Positions 1-7,757 of a DNA stretch of 64,000 nt are shown piece by piece. Each line of letters opens with the position of its first letter. The first letter of the stretch is position 1. The notes under the pieces were generated by a model. The model was not told the origin of the DNA. It ran no database searches and saw only the letters and a list, made by a program, of their open reading frames with translations. This DNA is from Planctomycetota bacterium (GTDB lineage Bacteria; Planctomycetota; UBA1135; UBA2386). Location of the stretch: assembly GCA_016716265.1 (NCBI GenBank), contig JADJWQ010000002.1, positions 271,001 to 335,000 on the forward strand, read 5' to 3'. A program made the position numbers and the translations under genes.

Positions 1-1
1 C

Positions 2-1432
2 CGGCGCCGTGGCGACCGGTGTCGACGAGGTCAATGCACCGCGACGCGGCTGCTCGCCTACGGCATTCAGCAGCGCCGCGCCTTGGTGTGGAATCTCGAG
101 GGCGGCCTTGTGCATGCCAGCCGCGCGGACTCCCAGGGGTGGGATCAGGTGATCTACGGCACGTTCGACCCGCAGGGTGGCCGGTTCGGGCTGTGCACTC
201 CCCGCGGGCTCGAGATCCGCAGTGCCGACGACGGCAGCTTGATCGGCTCCCATCGCGACGACCAGACCTGGATCTGGTACTTCGCGTGGTCTCGCGACGG
301 CAGCCAGCTCGCAGCCTGCGACGCCGTCGGCACGATCCGGGTCTGGCGGGACGACGAGGTCCGTCCGCTGGAGCTGACCGGTCATCTCGGGAGCGTGGCC
401 TGGGTCGATTTCTCGGCTGGCGGCGACAGTCTGTTCTCCGCGAGCCGGGAGGGCAGGGTCCGCCGCTGGCGCCTGACCGATCCCATCGGTGCACAATGCC
501 AGGTCCGTGGCGAAGGCATGGTCGACGTGGCGAGGGTACGCGACCGGATCCTGGTGGCGACGGGACACGGGGAGGTCCTGGTCTGCGATCTGGACGGCCA
601 GGTGCTGACGCGCTGCGAGCTGGATCCGGACTGGACGAGCATCGGCGTCGCGCCGGACGGCTCGCGCGTGGCGATCGCCTCGCTCGGTGGCGAGATCTGG
701 ACCTGGGACCCCGACGGACCGGAGCCACCCAGGCTCGAGCACAGCAGCGAGTGGTTGCTGAGCGGCTGTGGGATCCTCGCCGACGGGCGCATCCTGGTCT
801 GCTCGGCGTTCAGCGGGGCTGCCCTCATCCTCGAGCACGGCCAGTTGGAGCGGATCCCCGACGCGAAGCGGGTCACGTCGATGGCGGTGTCCGCGGATGG
901 CGCGCGAGTGGTGTTCGGTGACCGCCAAGGCAGTTGGTGGCTGGCGCACCTGCGCGACGGCGTGCTGGTTCGCGACGTCGCGCGGTCCGCCGTCACCGGC
1001 CAGTCCATCTTCGGGCTGACCTTCTCACCCGATGGCTCCCGGGTCCTGGTGTCGAGCGCCAGCGGCGGAGTCGTCGTGTGCGAGGTGGCGTCCGGTCGCG
1101 AGCTGTACCGTGCGACGGACCACCGTGCGTCGGTCATGATGGCCGGCTTCGCGCCCGACGGGCGACGCATCGCGACCCCGTCGTTCGACGGTACGGTGCG
1201 GGTGGTCGATCTCGACCGACCCGATCGACCGTTGGTCCTCGGCGCCTGGGGTCGAGGCGCCTTCTTCAAAGCGCTGTGGATCGATGCCAACCGTCTGCTG
1301 ACGGCCGGTTCAGCAGGTGTGCACTGGTGGAGCGTCGATGGCCGCGACGTGTGGAGGGCCGTCGAGAGCATCCCGATCGAGGACCTGACGCCAGCCGAGG
1401 AAGACCGGTACCGCACGTTGCTCGGTCGCTGA
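2..1432 (+). CDS. WD40-repeat protein, 5' end cut by window edge
   Basis: The frame is open from the first bases of the window to the TGA at 1430-1432, so the gene almost certainly starts upstream. The in-frame TTG at 83 is probably internal, because the residues before it (TRLLAYGIQQ) read like normal protein. The protein is a chain of degenerate WD40 blades: GTIRVWRDD, a glycine-histidine turn (TGHLGSVAWVDFS), APDGSRVAIAS, SPDGSRVLVSS, APDGRRIATPS followed by DGTVRVVD. The C-terminus (PIEDLTPAEEDRYRTLLGR) resembles the short helical tail after WD40 propellers in planctomycete kinase/WD40 proteins, so a kinase domain could lie upstream, but none is visible here. The last 63 bases are the start of a segment duplicated near 3178. 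Function is likely protein scaffolding; partners are unknown. Confidence 0.8.
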   Translation, partial: RRRGDRCRRGQCTATRLLAYGIQQRRALVWNLEGGLVHASRADSQGWDQVIYGTFDPQGGRFGLCTPRGLEIRSADDGSLIGSHRDDQTWIWYFAWSRDGSQLAACDAVGTIRVWRDDEVRPLELTGHLGSVAWVDFSAGGDSLFSASREGRVRRWRLTDPIGAQCQVRGEGMVDVARVRDRILVATGHGEVLVCDLDGQVLTRCELDPDWTSIGVAPDGSRVAIASLGGEIWTWDPDGPEPPRLEHSSEWLLSGCGILADGRILVCSAFSGAALILEHGQLERIPDAKRVTSMAVSADGARVVFGDRQGSWWLAHLRDGVLVRDVARSAVTGQSIFGLTFSPDGSRVLVSSASGGVVVCEVASGRELYRATDHRASVMMAGFAPDGRRIATPSFDGTVRVVDLDRPDRPLVLGAWGRGAFFKALWIDANRLLTAGSAGVHWWSVDGRDVWRAVESIPIEDLTPAEEDRYRTLLGR

Positions 1433-1763
1433 GCCCGGCGCGGGCGGACGCCTCCGTCCGGCTCCCGGCTGGATGCCGCCGCATCCCAATGGTCCGCGGC
1501 CTGCGAGCGGGTCTCGATCCTGCGAACCGGGCGTCGGTCCGGGCACCGGTCGCGAGCTCGCGCCGGCGCTCGTCGCGGGAATCGAGCGTAACGCGTGGTC
1601 GTTCCTGGCGATTCCCAAAGTGGTGAACCGGAGTCCCCGTCGGAGCATGCCGCTCCGTCGCCCTCCGATTGCGGTCCGGTGAGGTGCACGATGAGCAGAC
1701 GGGACGGAACGAGCCCCCGGGCTCGGTGGCTGATGATGGTCGCGGCGACCGTCGTCGCAGCAG
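1370..1763. repeat. Direct repeat copy A: WD40 tail, intergenic DNA and signal-peptide start
   Basis: This segment recurs at 3178-3579 with small indels and high identity by eye. It holds the last 21 codons of the WD40 gene, the intergenic region, a GAGGTG ribosome-binding-like site and a start codon at 1691 that opens a signal-peptide-like reading frame (MSRRDGTSPRARWLMMVAA). Blocks that are unchanged in both copies include the stretches around 1645-1675 (GGAGCATGCCGCTCCG) and 1680-1710. The repeat offset grows from 1808 to 1816 bases along the segment, so about eight bases of net insertion have built up since the duplication. Confidence 0.85.
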
Positions 1764-1837
1764 TGGGGTCCGGTCCGTTGCAGCCGCCGACGGGCTCTCC
1801 TGTCCGCCGGAGGAGACCGCGGCGCGAACCAGGATCG

Positions 1838-3064
1838 ATGATCCTCCGGCTTGCGCCGCTCGTGCTCGTCGTGCTGGCTCCATCGCTCTCGGCGCAGGCG
1901 ACCTACTGGACGTACCTCCAGTCATGTCGGGGGGCGATCGCGACACCGCAGCTGACAGCGGGTGCGCCAGTCGTCACCGGGCCGTGGGTGCTGACGGTGA
2001 CGGGCCTTTCCCCGAGCACGCCCGGGGCGCTGGTCTTCGCGCTGGGCGACATCGGTGGTGGGCTCGAACTCGGCTCCTTCGGCGCGCCGGGGTGCTTCGT
2101 CAACGTCGACATCTTCGCTGCGGCGGGTTCGTTCTCGCACTCCGCCACGTCGGATGTCGCCGGGCTCATGACGTTCGCTGCCGTGTTCCCCGACGTACCG
2201 GGCCTGCTCGGCTTCACGTTCTACAACCAGTATGTGAGCCTCGAAGCGCCTGCTGGTCGTCCGCTACCGATCACGACGACGAACGCCGGGATCGGTGTCG
2301 TCGGAGTGCCTGGGGTGCGAAACATGGTCCCGATCGCGGCGGGGACATTCCAGATGGGGTCGAATGATCCGCATCTGTCGAATCCCGCTGAGCGTCCTGT
2401 CCACACGGTGCACATCACGCGGCCGTTCTGGATCGGGAAGTACGAGGTCACACAGGCAGAGTACCTGGCATTGATGGGGAGGAACCCGTCTTCCTTCGTG
2501 GGACCGAACCGTCCGGTAGAGACCGTCCATTGGGACGACGCGATGACCTACTGCGCGGTGCTGACGGCCCAGGAGCGGGCGGCCGGTCGGCTACCCGCTG
2601 GCTACCAGTACCGGCTGCCGACGGAGGCCGAGTGGGAGTACTGCTGCCGTGCGGGAACGACGACGGAGTGGAACACCGGGAGCGGCGGCCTGAGCTGCCC
2701 GCAGGCGAACTTCTCGGTCCGAGTGATGCCGTGGTGGGAGATGCGCCACTGCGTCGGCCGGACCTCGGTCGTCGGGAGCTACGCGCCGAACCCGTGGGGC
2801 CTGCACGACATGCACGGTAACGTCATCGAGTGGTGCCTCGACGCGTGGGACCTCAGTGCGAACTACCCGGCGGGGCCCGTGGATGATCCCTACGTCAGCA
2901 CGGGGATCGGTCGGATCGTCCGTGGTGGCGCCTGGTTCGACGAGTCCATCGTCTGCCGCTCCGCGTCCCGGAGCTGGCGCCCGGTGCCGCCACTCCCGGG
3001 TGGCGGGGGCGATGGCGACGGCTTCCGGGTCGTGCTCGCCCCCATCCTCGTCAATCACCCGTGA
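1838..3064 (+). CDS. Exported formylglycine-generating-enzyme-like (SUMF1) domain protein
   Basis: From the ATG at 1838 the protein is 408 aa. It starts with a clean signal peptide (MILRLAPLVLVVLAPSLSAQ). Residues ~21-150 form a beta-rich domain with a GAPGCFVNVD motif shared with other exported proteins in this window. Residues ~155-405 are an FGE-sulfatase domain: MVPIAAGTFQMGS, FWIGKYEVTQAEYLALMG, RLPTEAEWEYCCRAG, PWGLHDMHGNVIEWC, RIVRGGAWFDESIVCRS. True FGEs have two copper-binding cysteines a few residues after the RGG motif; here the first position appears to be Asp and only the second Cys remains, so sulfatase activation is doubtful. The frame is also open upstream to ATG 1691 and GTG/ATG near 1595; the signal peptide argues for 1838. 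Lies between the WD40 gene and the Kelch gene, all on the plus strand. Confidence 0.85.
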   Translation: MILRLAPLVLVVLAPSLSAQATYWTYLQSCRGAIATPQLTAGAPVVTGPWVLTVTGLSPSTPGALVFALGDIGGGLELGSFGAPGCFVNVDIFAAAGSFSHSATSDVAGLMTFAAVFPDVPGLLGFTFYNQYVSLEAPAGRPLPITTTNAGIGVVGVPGVRNMVPIAAGTFQMGSNDPHLSNPAERPVHTVHITRPFWIGKYEVTQAEYLALMGRNPSSFVGPNRPVETVHWDDAMTYCAVLTAQERAAGRLPAGYQYRLPTEAEWEYCCRAGTTTEWNTGSGGLSCPQANFSVRVMPWWEMRHCVGRTSVVGSYAPNPWGLHDMHGNVIEWCLDAWDLSANYPAGPVDDPYVSTGIGRIVRGGAWFDESIVCRSASRSWRPVPPLPGGGGDGDGFRVVLAPILVNHP

Positions 3065-3177
3065 TCGGGTGCGATCGAGCGTCGCGTGGCCCCCGGCGAC
3101 GACCCCGTCCGGTCCGACGATTCGGACGATCGCCACTCGCGTGCCTGAGCCATCGACGTCGCGGGATAGGAAGGACG

Positions 3178-3241
3178 ATCCCGATCGAGGGTCTGCCGTC
3201 GTCCGAGGAAGGCCAGTTGTCGCACGCTGCTCGGCCGCTGA
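3178..3241 (+). pseudogene. Remnant of a WD40 gene 3' end (frameshifted)
   Basis: These 64 bases match the last 63 bases (1370-1432) of the upstream WD40 gene. The start reads IPIEGLPSSEE against IPIEDLTPAEE in the intact gene. One extra base in the middle shifts the frame, and the former stop context (CTGCTCGGCCGCTGA) is still visible at 3227-3241. There is only weak similarity further upstream. It is the dead tail carried along when the leader segment was duplicated. Confidence 0.7.
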
Positions 3242-3579
3242 ATCGGGAGCCGGTCACCGCGGGCCCCTCCGTCGGCCTCCCGACCGGGTGCCGCCGCATC
3301 CCAGTGGTTCGCGGCCTGCGCGAGGGTCTCGATCCTCCGAACCGGGCGTCGGTCCGAGCACCGGTCGCGAGCTCACGCCGGCGCTCGTGGAACGATGTCG
3401 GCGTAACGCGCGGTGGCTCCTGACGATCTCTGTCGGGGCCGAACCGGAGTTCTCGCCGGAGCATGCCGCTCCGTCGCCCTCCGATTGCGGTCCCGTGAGG
3501 TGCACGATGAGCAGACCGGACGGAACGAGCCGCCAGACTCGGTGGCTGATGATGGTCGCGGCGATCGTCGCCGCAGCAC
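3178..3579. repeat. Direct repeat copy B, upstream of and into the Kelch gene
   Basis: Second copy of the segment at 1370-1763. It runs from the dead WD40 tail through the intergenic DNA to about codon 24 of the Kelch gene. In this copy the signal-peptide reading frame that starts at 3507 is intact and used. In copy A the same start is followed by divergent sequence that runs into the next gene. The shared leader probably carries the promoter and ribosome-binding site of the Kelch gene. Confidence 0.85.
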
Positions 3580-5792
3580 CGCTCGCAGCGCAGGTGGACT
3601 GGATGCGTGCGAGGCTCGAGGCGCACGAGATCCAGGCGATGGCCTATGACCAGGAGCGGGATCGGATGGTGCTGTTCGGCACCGCGTACGAGACCGGCTG
3701 GTCCCCGGCGACCGACCACACCACCTGGGAATGGGACGCCCACGCCTGGTTCGAACGCACCAGCGCGAACGTTCCTTCGCCTCGCGAGACGTTGGGCCTG
3801 GCCTACGACGTCGCGCGCCGGCAGACGGTCCTGTTCGGTGGCCTCCGCGACACGACCCGCCTGGGCGACACCTGGCTCTGGGACGGCGCCGACTGGAGCC
3901 TGGCGAATCCGGCCAACAGTCCACCCCCGCGCCTCTGCTACACGCTGGCGTACGACTCCGCACGGCAGGTGGTCGTGCTGTTCGGCGGCTGGGGTAGCGG
4001 GAGTGTGCTCGGTGACACCTGGGAGTGGGACGGCGTCACCTGGACACAGCGCTTCCCGCTCAACAACCCGCACGTCCGACGGTCGCACAGCATGACCTAC
4101 GACGCGGCACGGCAACGGGTGGTCATGTTCGGCGGCTACTTCCAGGGTGGTCCCCAGAACGACACCTGGACCTGGGACGGCACCGACTGGACACCGCAAG
4201 CGCCCGCGAACAGCCCGCCGCCGCTCGCCGGCCACGGCCTCGCCTACGACAGCGCGCGGCAGGTCGTCGTGCTCTTCGGCGGGTTGATCGACAACCAGTT
4301 CGCCACGTCCGACCAGACCTGGGAGTGGGACGGCCGCGATTGGAGTCGCGCGCGGCCCGCGGCATCGCCTGCCGGTCGCTTCTTCCACGGCATGGCCTAT
4401 CGCCCGGGAACCGGGACCGTCGTGACCGGTGGTTACGGCGGCGCCAACGCGAGCCTCGATCGCATGGTGCCGGGCCCTGCGGATACGTGGAGCTGGGACG
4501 GCACCACCTGGACGCTGCTCGAAGCGGCGAAGGCCCCGCCCGTGCGCTCCGAGCATGCGGCAGCGTTCGATCCCGTGCGCAGACGGAGCGTCGTGTTCGG
4601 TGGCGCCTACCTGTCGTCCGGCACGCGCCGGGACGTCTGGGAGTGGGACGGCGCCGCGTGGCGCGACTCGACCCCGGCCTTCGGCGGCCCCTCGGCACGG
4701 CGCGGCGCCACGATGGCCTGGGACGGGGTCAACCAGCAGGTCCTGCTGTTCGGCGGCCACGCGCCGACGCCGGGCCAACTGCTCGGCGACACGTGGCTCT
4801 GGAGCGGGACCGGGTGGACGAGCCGCAATCCAACGAACGGTCCGACCGCGCGCCGGCAGCAGGCGATGGCCTGGGATCCGATCCGCAACCAGATCGTGCT
4901 GTTCGGCGGTGTCGACGCGTCGGGCATCCTCGACGACACCTGGACCTGGAATGGCCTCACGTGGACGCAGCATCATCCGCCGGTCAGCCCCACCTTCCGT
5001 TACGGCCACGCGATGGCCTTCGACAGCGTGAGTCAGGCGGTGCTGCTCTTCGGTGGCCTGCCGATGAACAGCGAGACCTGGCAGTGGAACGGCTCCGTCT
5101 GGACCCAGGTCAACCTGCCTCCGGCCCAGGCTCCGAGCGCCCGCTCCATGCACGCGATGGCGCACGATCCGGGACGCAACGTCGTCGTGCTGACGGCCGG
5201 ACGCGACAGCACCGGATTGCGGAACGACGCCTGGGAGTGGAACGGCAACGCGTGGCAGCCGCAGACGCCGCCGAGCGGGCCGCCTGGAGCTCGTGCTGCG
5301 CACAGCATGACCCCCGACCCACTCGACCGCATGGTCATCGTCGGCGGCGACAGCACCACATCCACCTGGCACGACACCTGGCTCTACGGCGTCATGCGCC
5401 GGGCGATGGTGACCACCTCGGGCACCGCGTGCTCGGGCCTGCTCGGTGATCCGCGCATCGTGGGTTCGGTGCCGCAGCTCGGCGGGGATCGCTTCGTGCT
5501 CGACCTGCTGAACCTGCAGCCGAATGCGATGTGTGTCCTCGAAGTCGGGGCAGTCAAGGCCGCGACGCCCATCGGGCACGGGCAGTGCACGCTCTACGTC
5601 GACGTGAACCAGCCGAGCGCAGGCCTGCTCACTTCCGCGAACGCCGCGGGCTTCGTCTCCGCGGCGCTCCGGATCCAGCCCGACCCGAGCCTGATGGGGC
5701 TGCCGCTCACAGCGCAAGGCGTCGCGCTCGACTGGAGCGCGCCGATCGGCCTGACCTTCACGCGCGCGCTCGATCTGGTGATCGGGCACTGA
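3507..5792 (+). CDS. Exported Kelch-repeat protein with C-terminal beta domain
   Basis: 761 aa from ATG 3507, preceded by GAGGTG five bases upstream. The frame is open further upstream, but that part is duplicated intergenic DNA. Residues 1-~30 are a signal peptide (TRWLMMVAAIVAAAPLAAQ). About twelve Kelch blades follow, each with a VVLFGG strand and a DTWEWDG..W strand spaced ~50 residues apart, for example GDTWLWDGADW and DTWTWDGTDW. The last blade ends near residue 630. The final ~120 residues form the beta domain seen in neighbours, with GHGQCTLYVDV, DPSLMGLPLTAQGVALD and the end DLVIGH. Kelch propellers bind proteins or glycans, so a surface binding role is likely. An 11-base direct repeat (TGATCGGGCAC twice, 5778-5799) overlaps the stop codon. 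Confidence 0.9.
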   Translation: MSRPDGTSRQTRWLMMVAAIVAAAPLAAQVDWMRARLEAHEIQAMAYDQERDRMVLFGTAYETGWSPATDHTTWEWDAHAWFERTSANVPSPRETLGLAYDVARRQTVLFGGLRDTTRLGDTWLWDGADWSLANPANSPPPRLCYTLAYDSARQVVVLFGGWGSGSVLGDTWEWDGVTWTQRFPLNNPHVRRSHSMTYDAARQRVVMFGGYFQGGPQNDTWTWDGTDWTPQAPANSPPPLAGHGLAYDSARQVVVLFGGLIDNQFATSDQTWEWDGRDWSRARPAASPAGRFFHGMAYRPGTGTVVTGGYGGANASLDRMVPGPADTWSWDGTTWTLLEAAKAPPVRSEHAAAFDPVRRRSVVFGGAYLSSGTRRDVWEWDGAAWRDSTPAFGGPSARRGATMAWDGVNQQVLLFGGHAPTPGQLLGDTWLWSGTGWTSRNPTNGPTARRQQAMAWDPIRNQIVLFGGVDASGILDDTWTWNGLTWTQHHPPVSPTFRYGHAMAFDSVSQAVLLFGGLPMNSETWQWNGSVWTQVNLPPAQAPSARSMHAMAHDPGRNVVVLTAGRDSTGLRNDAWEWNGNAWQPQTPPSGPPGARAAHSMTPDPLDRMVIVGGDSTTSTWHDTWLYGVMRRAMVTTSGTACSGLLGDPRIVGSVPQLGGDRFVLDLLNLQPNAMCVLEVGAVKAATPIGHGQCTLYVDVNQPSAGLLTSANAAGFVSAALRIQPDPSLMGLPLTAQGVALDWSAPIGLTFTRALDLVIGH

Positions 5793-6061
5793 TCGGGCAC
5801 GGCCATCGCAGCCGTGGCCGGTTGCGGCCCGGACGGTCCAGGACGAACGCTGCTCCCGAGTGCTCGACCGGCCGCGACCGATCGGCGATCAGCGGTTGCG
5901 ATCGAGACGAGGTCGCGGGGTCCGACGAGTCGGTCGACGCGGTTCGAGTGCCGCTCGGATTGCCGGTGCTGCAATCAGCGCCGTCGGTCACGACGTGACC
6001 GGAGCGTCGCGCGCCGTGTGGCGTCCGACAGGCTGACGCGTCGTGCGAACCGCACGTCCGC

Positions 6062-7654
6062 TCAGCGTCGCTCGATGCGGGGCAGCGCGTCGAGACCGAG
6101 CGGCTCGCGACCGGTCGGAGCGGTGCGACCGGTCTGTGGATCGCGCAGCTTCGCCAACAGGGCGAGCAGCTCGTCGCGCTTGGCGGGTGCCTCGAGCCAC
6201 AGGTTGTGCGTCTCGTCGGGATCGGTCGCGAGGTCGTAGAGCTGACCGGGGGCCTCGGGCGCCGTGTCGGGCACCGCGTAGCGCTGCAGTGGCCCGCGGT
6301 CGTAGCGGTTGCCGCCCGAGCCCTGGTGGTCGAGCAGCTTGAAGCGGCCGGCGCGCAGCTGGAACTCGCCGTGGAAGCTCTGCGTGAGCAGGTACGGCCG
6401 CACCGGCTCCGAGTCGTCCTGCCGACCGACCAGCACCGGCGTGAGATCGACGCTGTCGACGGCGACGTCGTCGGCGACCCGTGCGCCGACGATCGACGCG
6501 AACGTCGCGTACAGGTCGGTCGTGTTGGCGAGCTGCGTGGTCGTGCGGCCGGCCGGGATGCGCGCGGGCCAGCGCGCGAGAAGCGGCACGCGGTGGCCGC
6601 CCTCCCAGCCGTCGCGCTTCATGCCGCGCCAGCCACCGGCCGGGTCGTGGTCGTGATCCTCGCGCATCCAGATGGTGTGCAGGGTCTCCGGTCCATTGTC
6701 CGAGGTGAACACCACGAGCGTGTCCTCGTCGATCCCGAGCTCGACCAGCAGGTCGAGGAGGCGGCCGGTCAGCGTGTCGAGCTCGCGGACGAAGTCGCCG
6801 CGCGGGCCGCCCTCCGTCCGGCCCTCGAAGCCCGGCGCCGGCAGCACCGGGGCGTGGGCGATCTGCGTCGACAGGATCACGAAGAACGGGTGTTCGGCGT
6901 GCTCCGCGCGATGCTCGCGAATGAACGCGAGCGCCCGGTCGCAGAACATCACATCGGCGTCGACGAAGCGGTAGCCGGGCGCCATCCAGCCCTCGTCGTT
7001 GTCCCAGCGCCACTTGCCGCCCGGATTCGGAAGGTCGTCGCTGTGGTGCCGCCGACTGGCCGGCTCGACGACCTCGCCGTTGTGGATGTAGAGGTAGAGC
7101 GGGTCGGTGGTCGGGCAGTTCGGCGTGACGAACGACTCGTCGAAGCCGCGCGTCTGCGGGCCGTCGAGCAACGGCGAGCTGCGCTCGTAGTCGATCTTCA
7201 GCGCATTGTCGAACCCGCCACCGAGGCGCTCGCCGTTCGCGTCGAACCAGGTCAGTCCGAGGTGCCACTTGCCGAAGATCGCGGTGCGGTAGCCGCGCGC
7301 GCGCAGCATGTCGGCGATCGTCGGCACGCCCTCCTCCAGGTAGCTCGGGCCACCGGGCCCCTCGAATGCGACCGGCCGGCGGCCGGTGCGGCAGACGAGC
7401 TGGCCCGACAAGAGCCCGTAGCGCGACGGCGAGCAGATCGTGCAGGGGCTGTGGGCGTCGGTGAAGCGGATGCCCTCGGCTGCCAGCCGATCGAGGCGCG
7501 GCGTCCGGTAGGCCGCGTCGGCGTTGTAGGCGGACAGGTCGCCGTAGCCGAGATCGTCGGCGTAGACGACGACGATGTTGGGCAGGTTCTGGCCGCACAG
7601 CGGCACGGCCACCGCGGCGAGCAGGACGATCCGGAGCAGGCGGAGGACGGGCAT
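6062..7654 (-). CDS. Secreted sulfatase (arylsulfatase family, Cys-type)
   Basis: 530 aa from ATG 7654, chosen because it gives a signal peptide (MPVLRLLRIVLLAAVAVPLCGQ); an upstream ATG at 7720 would add 22 residues before it. Sulfatase features are clear: metal ligands NIVVVYADDLGYGD (Asp33/Asp34) and the signature CSPSRYGLLSG, in which Cys74 would be converted to formylglycine. GKWHLGL and the later VVFTSDNGPE (metal-binding Asp-Asn) are also present. It hydrolyses sulfate esters, probably of sulfated polysaccharides, in the periplasm or outside the cell. It needs a formylglycine-generating enzyme; the FGE-like protein at 1838 is nearby but lacks a key Cys. It lies 103 bases downstream of the protective-antigen-like gene on the same strand and is convergent with the Kelch gene. 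Confidence 0.92.
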   Translation of the reverse strand: MPVLRLLRIVLLAAVAVPLCGQNLPNIVVVYADDLGYGDLSAYNADAAYRTPRLDRLAAEGIRFTDAHSPCTICSPSRYGLLSGQLVCRTGRRPVAFEGPGGPSYLEEGVPTIADMLRARGYRTAIFGKWHLGLTWFDANGERLGGGFDNALKIDYERSSPLLDGPQTRGFDESFVTPNCPTTDPLYLYIHNGEVVEPASRRHHSDDLPNPGGKWRWDNDEGWMAPGYRFVDADVMFCDRALAFIREHRAEHAEHPFFVILSTQIAHAPVLPAPGFEGRTEGGPRGDFVRELDTLTGRLLDLLVELGIDEDTLVVFTSDNGPETLHTIWMREDHDHDPAGGWRGMKRDGWEGGHRVPLLARWPARIPAGRTTTQLANTTDLYATFASIVGARVADDVAVDSVDLTPVLVGRQDDSEPVRPYLLTQSFHGEFQLRAGRFKLLDHQGSGGNRYDRGPLQRYAVPDTAPEAPGQLYDLATDPDETHNLWLEAPAKRDELLALLAKLRDPQTGRTAPTGREPLGLDALPRIERR

Positions 7655-7757
7655 GGCGAGGTTCGGTGTCGTCGGTGCAGCGGGGGGCGACGATACGTGC
7701 GTCGGGTCGCTCCCCGCCACCTCGCGGTCCGCCCGAGCAGCTCCGGGCGCCGAGGTG

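Noticed and set aside
3254..3505. Minus-strand peptides starting MHLTGPQSEGDGAACS, present at both 1689 and 3505
   Set aside because: They look conserved only because the underlying DNA is duplicated; the two frames diverge soon after and have no coding signal.
3051..5789. 912-residue minus-strand open frame opposite the Kelch gene
   Set aside because: Periodic His/Arg/Ala composition mirrors the Kelch repeats on the other strand.
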